Positions 56,794 through 64,000 of a DNA stretch of 64,000 nucleotides are shown piece after piece. The notes under the pieces were generated by a model. That model made no database searches and was not told the origin of the DNA. It saw only the letters and a program-made list of their open reading frames with translations. The stretch spans positions 32,657,166 to 32,721,165 of the forward strand of contig JAJEKV010000003.1 in assembly GCA_021234155.1 (NCBI GenBank), read 5' to 3'. Made by a program: the position numbers and the translations under genes. The DNA is from Isoetes taiwanensis. Taxonomy: Eukaryota > Streptophyta > Lycopodiopsida > Isoetales > Isoetaceae. How positions within the stretch are numbered: the stretch's first letter is position 1; the number at the start of each line of letters is the position of its first letter.

Positions 56794-57418
56794 GGCAACG
56801 GTGCCTTGTTTTGTCAGCATTCAATATGTTCTGGATTCAATATGAACATTCAATATCCAAAAATGAATATTCAATATGTTCTGAATATGAACATTCAATA
56901 TGGAACGGTGCCATCCCCTTGTATTGGATGGCAGTACCGAAATGTGCAGATCTTGAATCAAATGTGCTGTCATTTCCATCCAATATGCGAGTCATCAAAT
57001 GTGCTGTCATTCTACCCAATATGCCTGTCATTTCCATCGGATTTAAAAATAGATAAATTATTAAGCAACGGTGCCGCCCTTTGCATTGGCTGGCAAAATG
57101 TTCTAGAAGAATGGCATTGGGCTGGAAGAATGTTCTAGAAAAATCTGATAAAAAAATGGCAACGGTGCCGTCCCCTTGCATTGGCTGGCAAAATGTTCTA
57201 GAAGAATGGCATCGGCTGGAAGAATGTGATAAAAAAATCTGATAAAGAATCTATCTGATAAAGAATCCAGTGAATGAAACTAATAAAGAATGTGGAAGAA
57301 TCTGATAAAAACATGGCAACGGTGCCGTCCCCTTGGTGTCTTCCTGAGAGGTGTATTCCTGAGAAGTCTAGTTTGTTGTTCCTGAGAGTTCTTGAGAGTT
57401 TCTAAGGGCAACGGTGCC
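56794..57418. repeat. Irregular array of GGCAACGGTGCC motifs, six copies
   Basis: The core sits at about 56794, 56902 (GGAACGGTGCC), 57063 (AGCAACGGTGCC), 57158, 57315 and 57407. Four of the copies continue GTCCCCT or a close variant, and three are followed by GCATTGGCTGGCAAAATGTT or a close variant. Between them AGAATG/TTCTAGAA/CTGATAAA motifs repeat. The core has inverted GGCA/TGCC ends. Spacing is uneven (about 85-160 bp). Confidence 0.75.
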
Positions 57419-57632
57419 GTCCCCTATTAATCAGGAGGACCCTAGCTGGCTTGTGAACACCCCAACCAAAGAATTTCTTTATTGCAGTGTTCACTTGTCT
57501 TGGAGTTTTGATGGCTGTCCTGAAGACTGCATGACAATGTAGGTGGTCATTTGTCACGATAATAATAATATAATAGTATATTGTATTTTGCATGACAAAA
57601 ACCTTGGCAAACAAGGTTTATCTGTACTAGTG

Positions 57633-57712
57633 AACAGCAAGGCAAGAATGCACATTGTGAGCATTTCTCTTCCATATTCGGGTAGTCAAATTAGAGGATA
57701 TCATCTGCTTTT
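57633..57712 (-). pseudogene. Short duplicate of part of the WD40 gene
   Basis: AACAGCAAGGCAAGAATGCA and CATTGTGAG, then TTTCTCTTCCA-ATTCGG and AGAGGATAT, match 63537-63620 of the WD40 gene with substitutions and a short deletion, in the same orientation. Coding sense is minus. About 80 bp of one WD repeat were copied to a site 5.8 kb away. Confidence 0.75.
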
Positions 57713-59843
57713 CAATCATTATTCCTTTGTTTTAGAAGGCTTATAGTCTGAGGATAAGTAATCTCAAACTTGAATCTGCATAAACTCTACTATAATCTTT
57801 CCGTAGATCATCTAAATATTTATTTTTGGAAGTTTGTTGATTATATAAGCAATTGCATAAATTCAGTAACTTGGTAGGTAAGTAGAAAAGATGAATTCCA
57901 AATTGGCTGGCAATAAGTGCTGCGTATGCTTTTTGGTTTGATGGTTCTACAGTTGCATAAAACTCTCTTTTGCAGGTGACTTCTCACGGGCTTTATAATC
58001 TCCTTGGTCTTCAATATACTATAGAAATGGCAGTTATTTGAGGAACTCATTTTTTTTTGTAGGAAGCCATTGTTTCTAAGATGCCAAGTTATAAGGCTTT
58101 CTTAATGCTGGTAAGGTTGCCGCAAATGCTTTTTTTTTTCTTTAATGTTTCTACAGTTGCATAATAAGTTCTTTCACATGTGGTTTCTACCGTTGGCCTT
58201 GTTCGGAAGAATATATATCACAAGCTTTTGGTCTGGCTAGGCAAGCTCAAGCTCTTGTGAAAATTCCAATCTCTACACAAACAAGCTGTTGGCAAATACC
58301 CCTAGCTATAAGGATGAGTGTATGCATTCTTTTCATATCATGTTCTTGTTTTTGCATAGCATGCTGCTATTTTTGTGCAAGAAGACATGCTTTGAATATC
58401 ACATAACCTAAATCGACAATTTGCCTCAAGACAAGCCATCCTAGAAAGTTGTGTTATAATTATGGATATTTGTATGAAACAAAAATGTAATATATGATAT
58501 GATTCATCATGATATTCTTCTTGAATGCATCGTTTCTTCTTTGCAATAATGTTCATCATTTAACCATGCATAGATCCCTTTGGCAGAAGCAACCACGTGC
58601 TTTCTTATGTATAGGCTTGTTGATAATTGTCATTGATAATTGTAGAGAAATGTGTACACATAACACCCCTAGGCCGCAAAGGGGCAAAAAAAAAACTTTG
58701 GACCATATACACTATATTATTTAAAAGAACATTGAATTAAAGCCCCCCCCCAGACACACCCCAATTATTTTTGTTGATATTTGTACAGGACGTCCAACTA
58801 TAGGCTCGGACCGTTAGATGTCGATTTTGGGTGATTTTGGCCATTGTTAATAGCAACTTATTTTATAGCAAGTTTTAGTTAACTGCCAGTTTCCAATATA
58901 GAATGAAACCAAAGGTTGTGCAAGCACATTGTACACATGCATGGAGTATGGGGTGTATAATGATGCATGAATGATGCCAAGCAGGATCATCCTTGCATAA
59001 GGAATCCATTACAGCTTGAAGCCACCGAGCTATAGGTCTACTTTGTAAGAATTGGTTAAGATATAAGTCTTATGGCAAACCATTACAATAGTCAAGCTAG
59101 AACTTACAAACATAAATATACAGAATGGATGTACAATTCTCATAAACCTTAACTATTGAAGAAGAAGCATACCTCTTGTCATTGGCTTTGAAAGTAGAAT
59201 CCATGCAAATCCCATGCTTACCAGGGTCCACAACCGTACCTGCTAACACGTGCCCATGAATAAAATAGATTTTTTAACATCCACAAAAACCAAAAGACCA
59301 TGGGACCTAATGGGCTAATATAACCATTATTACTAGAATTAAAAACCCATGCCTTTGAAATTTTTCCATGCAAAAAAACCTTTTTAATAATGATGATACT
59401 AGACTGTCCGTAATAAATAAATTTGTATAGAGAAGCGAAGAACGATTACATCTCTTCACGCAGGTACCTCAAATTAAAATAAGCAGATAAGCGCGGAGAG
59501 ATCGAGAAAATAGGTATGCCAATGTTGACTTTAGAATTTCCCATTGTTTGCGCCTATCCAGGCGCGATATGTTGGGTTGGTTACACCTAAGCAACTGCAC
59601 GTGATGTTGCAGATGCCAATGCTAATTATATTAACAGTAATGAAACAACAAATCAAAAATGTCAGTGAGTGGTACTTTGTAGGATATGACATTAATCATC
59701 CTTGCCAAGGCATTCTGACCCCATTCCATGTTAGGTTGTTTCAACATTAGTACAACCCCAATGCTTCCAAAGTGAGTCTTTTTTCACATGTTCGTTTGCC
59801 TTTGCTTTCCTAGATTTTGTCTCTAGAGACGACAATAGACAAA
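57713..59843. other. Non-coding, nothing recognised
   Basis: A C-run lies at 58743-58751. The frames at 58509-58724 and 59544-59750 have no recognisable motif. Confidence 0.4.
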
Positions 59844-59857
59844 CTTTCAGCTTTCTA
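59844..59857. repeat. Probable decayed LINE target duplication, left
   Basis: CTTTCAGCTTTCTA matches CCTTCAACTCTCTA at 62166-62179 at 11 of 14 positions; all three differences are transitions. Confidence 0.5.
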
Positions 59858-62043
59858 CAGTGTATAACATTTTTGCGAAAGCTCTGGTAGAGAAGTTGTG
59901 TGTTGTTCTTGCTGAGTCAATTTTGTCCACCCAAACCGGGTTCTTGCCTGGAAGGTGTATTCTTGATAATGTTGCAGCGGCCTATGAAGGTATGTATTGG
60001 GCAAGGCTAAAGGCCCATCGTATTGTGTATCTCAAACTTGACTTTGCCAAGGCATATGACAGTGTGGATTGGGGTTTTTTAGAGAAGTGTTTATTGGCTT
60101 TAGGGTTTGGTATCCCATTCACAAGAGATGTCATGAAGTTGCATACTTCAACCAAGATCTACAAGACTCTTCGAGGAGAGCCCCTCCGTTGTCTTTCCCT
60201 GTTGGTAGAGGAGTTCGTCAAGGTTGCCCCTTGGCTCCATTGCTTTTTACAATAGTGGCAGAGGTGCTTTCACAATTATTTTCTAGTGCTGCTGAGGATG
60301 ATGTGATCAGGGGTCTTCCTATGGAAAATGGCTCTCAAGAAATTATTAATCGTTATGCGGATGATACCTTTCTATTTTTGAAAGCATATGCCGATAATCT
60401 CCAAAATGCAAAGCTTCTGCTTGACACATTTTCCTTAGCCTCTGGAGTTTTGGTCGGTTGGCAAAAGTGTTCTGCTTTGTGGACTCTAGATGATGAAGTC
60501 CCACCATGTGTTCTTGCTTACCCCTGGAAGGTGTTGCCTCATGGGAAGGCAACCAAGCTTCTTGGTATCCCAGTGGGTATTCATGTTTCAACTTCTGATG
60601 CTTGGGATGTTATAATCGAGGGGTTGCAGAGGCACCTTTTTTGGTGGGATACGGCTAAGCTATCTATGCCTGGAAGGGTAACAGTTGCTAAGCATGTCTT
60701 AAGCAACACACATGTCTATATGGCTTCTGCCATTCTTGCTTCCCACTCAAAGTTTCAGGAGATTGTGGGTGTTGTTAGAAACTTTATCTGGGGTGGAAAT
60801 GAAGCGTGGGCAAATGGTGAAGGTTGCATGGTCTAAGTGTATAAAACCTAAGTCTGCTTTGGAGGTTTGGGCATGATGATTTCCATTTGCGAGTAAGGTT
60901 ATGACCTCAAAATTCATTTGGCGGCTTCTCATAGGTAAGGATGATTCTCCGGGTTACGGTTTATTGCACGTGCTCTTACCCATCAGTATCCCTTTTGGTA
61001 AAGTCACACTCAAACCTCGTTTCTTCCATGGAGTTTATTTTATGAGTTGCGGCCTTATCATAATGCTTCTCCATTCTTAAAGGGATTGTTAGATTCACGG
61101 CACACATCAAAACTTTATTTCACATCAGTCCAACTGCTTGTGTACGGTTGATCGCACCTTGTTGGTGGATCCCTCACGGTAGACAATCAACCACTTTGCT
61201 TTCAAAGGCACCCATTGACTCAAAGACGTTGGAAAAGTTTGGAATCTTAACTATTGCAAAGAAGATGGTATGACTCAGGCCGATTTGGCGACATGGGAGG
61301 CTTTTCGGTTAAAGTTTCTATTGGGGGCGATGGGATAGAGTTCTTTGGCAAAAAGTTGCTGATTTTCTACTGACCTATTACGCCACACCAAGAAGATATT
61401 TTGGTATGGGTTTGTCATGAAGAAATTAAGGAGTGCAAACTTGTAGAACTCTATGTATCGCTTGTTGCTTGTTAATCTTGATATTCTTCCTCCGTCTAAT
61501 AAGTGGTCTCTTCAACTTCCTCCTCTTCAATGGCGAAGGTGTGGTCTTGGGCATGGGACAAGCTACTTCATCCTAAAGTGGGCGTTCTTTGGTGGCGATT
61601 CTTCATAGGTGTCTGCGGGTTAATGTGCTTGTCCATAAGTTTAACCCTAGAATATCAAATCAATGTCCAAGATGCAAGCGTGGATCCGAGACCATTGAGC
61701 ATTGCTTTTTCATGTGTGAACACCTTAGACGGTATGGGACCGGTTGTTTTGTTTTCCCTTTTCGAGGTTTCACTAACAAGTCAACAACCGCTTTTGGCAA
61801 TTTACCCAAGTACACGGGACAGAGTTACAAGGCCGGGCTTTTCATCTAGCAGCAGGATGGTTGCTTTGGACTATCTGGAAAAGACGAAGATTGGTAATCT
61901 TCAAAGGTCTGGATGTGGCAGATAATCGTGTTCTCCAAGAAGCTCAAGGTTACATTGTAAAGTCGTATCATTGTTCTTCACTTGCCCCTCGCAAGAGGCG
62001 ATTGATTTTTGAGGAGTATTTGGATGTGCACTCTTATGCTTAG
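59858..62043 (+). pseudogene. LINE ORF2: RT and zf-RVT domain (broken)
   Basis: The RT opens with VYNIFAKALVEKLCVVLAES, FLPGRCILDNVAAAYEGMYW and VYLKLDFAKAYDSVDW (59860-60180). After a frameshift near 60180 it continues VGRGVRQGCPLAPLLFTIVA, RYADDTFLFLKAYADN (the YADD box is intact) and ATKLLGIPVGIH (to 60836). Later pieces hold the zf-RVT motif (QCPRCKRGSETIEHCFFMCE, about 61660-61720) and the C-terminal WLLWTIWKRRRLVIFKGL, ending at 62041-62043. Stops between 60836 and 61500 break the connection. Confidence 0.88.
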
Positions 62044-62165
62044 GCAGGTTGCTTCACTCGGTGGGTCTCCGCTTATCCGTTGAGATTTTATTCCTGTCTC
62101 TGCATTTATACTTGTATTTGACTCTTTGATTGAATAAAGTCTGACGTCCTTCAACAAAAAAAAAA
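59858..62165 (+). mobile_element. 5'-truncated L1-type LINE, copy 2
   Basis: Same family as 7679-10990: matching RT and C-terminal domains and a near-identical 3' end (TGACGTCCTTCAAC then poly(A), 62156-62165). It begins inside the RT domain. An AATAAA sits about 20 bp before the tail (62132). Confidence 0.9.
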
Positions 62166-62179
62166 CCTTCAACTCTCTA
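62166..62179. repeat. Probable decayed LINE target duplication, right
   Basis: CCTTCAACTCTCTA directly after the poly(A) tail; partner of 59844-59857. Confidence 0.5.
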
Positions 62180-63267
62180 GGATTGACCCAAAAAACATAT
62201 ACCTAGGAGATACTAGAGCTGTGAGCTCCATTTTGTCCCTCATTATTAGACTGATATGTACATATAGGCAGTTTATTAGCGGACTTGTAACTTGTTATTG
62301 TTAAGTTTTCCCCCCGAAAACCCTCTGTGGCAAGGTTTTTTTAATCTGGATAGTAATAGGCCTGTTGTGTTCGTTGTGTGGTTCCCATAGGCTTTTTGAT
62401 CCCTGTGACTTATAAAAGTCACTCCAAGTTAATTCAATTTAATTCAACTCTGCTATGAATAGATAGAAAATATGAAGGAATATGATGTATACACTTGCTT
62501 CAATTCTATCTCCACAAAGGTGCCACACAACAACTCCATCTCCAAGGACTGGACAAAACTGCTACATAAAATTGGTGAGAACAAAGTGCAAGATAAGAAA
62601 CTCATAAAATGCGAAAGGTTATGTGAAAGCATTTTAGAAATGTAAGGGTCACTCACACAGGTTTAATACTAGCCAGACTTTGATCGCATATATCAGCTTC
62701 CTCAAGCTGCCATATAATGCATGATAGGGAATATGCATTGAAGAGATCTATCGTTATCTTAAATTATGCGGATCTAGAAGTGGAATTTCTTTTTTAGACC
62801 CAAAGAGTAGTTGTTTAAGTCCATTCTAAGACATTCATAGTCTATTTGTTGCTGCTACTAAATTATTATTCTAAACACAATGTTAGGAGTTTGCAGCTTG
62901 GTTTAATTGCAGATTAGAATTTGATGAATGAGCATCTTGAGAATGATGATTAACCAATAATCCACAAAATTAACATGACTCGAACCATGGAATATTAAAT
63001 AAGGTGTCAACATCCCTTGTACTGGAACCAAAGCCATCACGTGTTCATTACTCTAAAATGCTATTCGAACCATGCAAGAACCAAAACATTTTGAAACAAA
63101 CAAGATCATGAATTCTATAGCTGGACCATGAAAACAGCTCCATCATAAAAAGAAGAAGATTAGATATGAACAACTGAAAAAATGAAAGAGTGCATTATGG
63201 TGCATTAAATTTAAGATTGCATATGCACACCTGATGGTGAAGAGAGATGGGAATGAAAGCTTGAAGA
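62180..63267. other. Non-coding, downstream flank of the WD40 gene
   Basis: No gene recognised. The right part is the likely 3' UTR and downstream flank of the minus-strand WD40 gene; no clear poly(A) signal was identified. Confidence 0.45.
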
Positions 63268-63392
63268 TGGCAAATTTTCTAAAAGGAATGCTTCTATTCA
63301 TATGTAGTGGCAAACTCAACAGGGCTCTTTGGCAAAATTTCTAAGAAGGAATGCCTCTATTCATATGTAGTGGCAAGGGAAAAGGGCTCAAC
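63268..63392. repeat. ~62-bp tandem duplication over the WD40 stop codon
   Basis: TGGCAAATTTTCTAAAAGG at 63268 and TGGCAAAATTTCTAAGAAGG at 63330 both lead to ATTCATATGTAGTGGCAA. The right copy holds the last codons and stop of the WD40 ORF; the left copy repeats them in the 3' UTR. Confidence 0.88.
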
Positions 63393-64000
63393 TTCCTCTT
63401 CATCATCATCATCATCAGTAGAAACAATCCAGCTTCTGATTTCTGAGTCCAAACCACCACTGTAAACATGGCAAGAAGAACACTTGAGATCAAGAGAAAC
63501 AGAGAGGGATTTAACAGGGGCTCTGTGGCCGTCAAGAACAGCAAGGCAAGAATGCACATTGTGAGAGTTTCTCTTCCAGATTCGGACAGTTTTATCGGCA
63601 GAGCCACTGCAGAGGATATGAGAGGCAGAAGCCAAGCACAAAACAGCATGTCTGTGGCCTCTGAGAGGACCCAGCAGGCTCATATGCCCAGCAGACTCCT
63701 CCCTCTCCCAGACTAAGATATGTCTATCTCTAGAAGCAGAGTAGAGAATATTTCCATCTGGGCTCAGCTCCAGAGCATTAACAGCAGACTTATGCCCTTC
63801 CAGCGTGGCCAGAAGAGAGTGTTTTTTCTGAGGGGATCTCTCCCAGACCTTGATTTTCGAGTCTGCACAAGCAGTGTACACATAACCTTGTTTTGAAACT
63901 ACCAAGGAGTTTATGGCGTCGTCGTGCGCTTGGACGGATTCTACACACTGCAGGTCGGAAACGCGCCAGAGCTTGAAGGATTTATCCCAAGACGCAGAGT
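63357..64000 (-). CDS. WD40-repeat protein, JINGUBANG-like (5' end beyond the window)
   Basis: The open minus-strand frame runs from the window edge to TAG at 63357-63359 without an intron. The visible WD repeats end in SWDKSFKLWRV, ADSKIKVWER, SRDRHILVWER, SADKTVRIWKR and LDSEIRSWIVS. Linkers such as HDDAINSLVVS and HKSAVNALELSPDGN and the order of repeats match the plant JINGUBANG family, whose Arabidopsis founder regulates pollen germination; that function is known for the founder, not shown here. The protein ends in an Asp/Glu-rich tail coded by a CATCAT repeat (63404-63418) and a short LATTYE end. An internal TTG at 63905-63903 looks like a start only because the true start is off-window. 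It is the sole well-supported host gene here. Confidence 0.92.
   Translation of the reverse strand, partial: SASWDKSFKLWRVSDLQCVESVQAHDDAINSLVVSKQGYVYTACADSKIKVWERSPQKKHSLLATLEGHKSAVNALELSPDGNILYSASRDRHILVWEREESAGHMSLLGPLRGHRHAVLCLASASHILCSGSADKTVRIWKRNSHNVHSCLAVLDGHRAPVKSLSVSLDLKCSSCHVYSGGLDSEIRSWIVSTDDDDDEEEVEPFSLATTYE

Noticed and set aside
56794-57418. GGCAACGGTGCC motif as tRNA-Asp primer binding sites
   Set aside because: The reverse complement resembles the PBS core, but no LTR edges flank any copy and six copies lie in a short array.

Overview
This window is plant nuclear DNA from a large, repeat-rich genome. It is built almost entirely of nested retrotransposons. Only one plausible host gene is visible: a WD40-repeat protein of the JINGUBANG type on the minus strand, cut by the right edge (63357-64000). 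The plant assignment rests on Ty3/gypsy, Ty1/copia and L1-type elements with plant-like layouts and on the WD40 protein. The species cannot be named from sequence alone; a vascular plant with a bloated genome is an inference.

Layout from left to right. 1-2280: intergenic DNA with three local tandem duplications and a perfect 18-bp palindrome. 2281-6610 (minus): a decayed Ty3/gypsy chromovirus with gag, protease, RT/RNase H, integrase and a chromodomain. 6878-11413 (minus): an unrecognised ORF split by an L1-type LINE (7679-10990) that has a perfect 15-bp target-site duplication. 11681-12857 (minus): a broken histone H3-like reading frame with an unrecognised ORF running into it. 13364-35157: an inverted-repeat pair of about 390 bp that would lie only about 1.4 kb apart without the 19.6-kb Ty3/gypsy element between them (15011-34643, TG...CA LTRs, TSD TCTCA). 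That element carries two ORF regions downstream of pol. Its RNase H region is split by an 8.55-kb non-autonomous LTR retrotransposon on the opposite strand (19977-28525, TSD AACCC). This inner element is a tandem trimer: four LTRs and three internal domains.

36152-42002 (minus): a young, nearly intact Ty1/copia element with a 1299-aa ORF, LTRs that differ at only a handful of sites, a tRNA-iMet-type PBS and a YVDG instead of YVDD in the RT. 42790-47182 (plus): a decayed copia split by a 2.6-kb terminal-inverted-repeat transposon (44058-46650) with TTAA on both sides. 47181-59857: mostly non-coding, with tandem repeats, small palindromes, a non-LTR RT tail between two direct repeats, a six-fold GGCAACGGTGCC motif and a short copy of part of the WD40 gene. 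59858-62165 (plus): a second 5'-truncated copy of the same LINE family.

A signal cuts across the repeats. Copies of the same repeat differ mainly at CAG, CTG and CCG trinucleotides, by small indels and base shuffles rather than simple C-to-T changes. Several frame breaks in the LINE and the histone-like frame fall on the same trinucleotides. This fits base-calling or consensus error at CHG-methylated sites, so some 'pseudogene' calls may be assembly artefacts.
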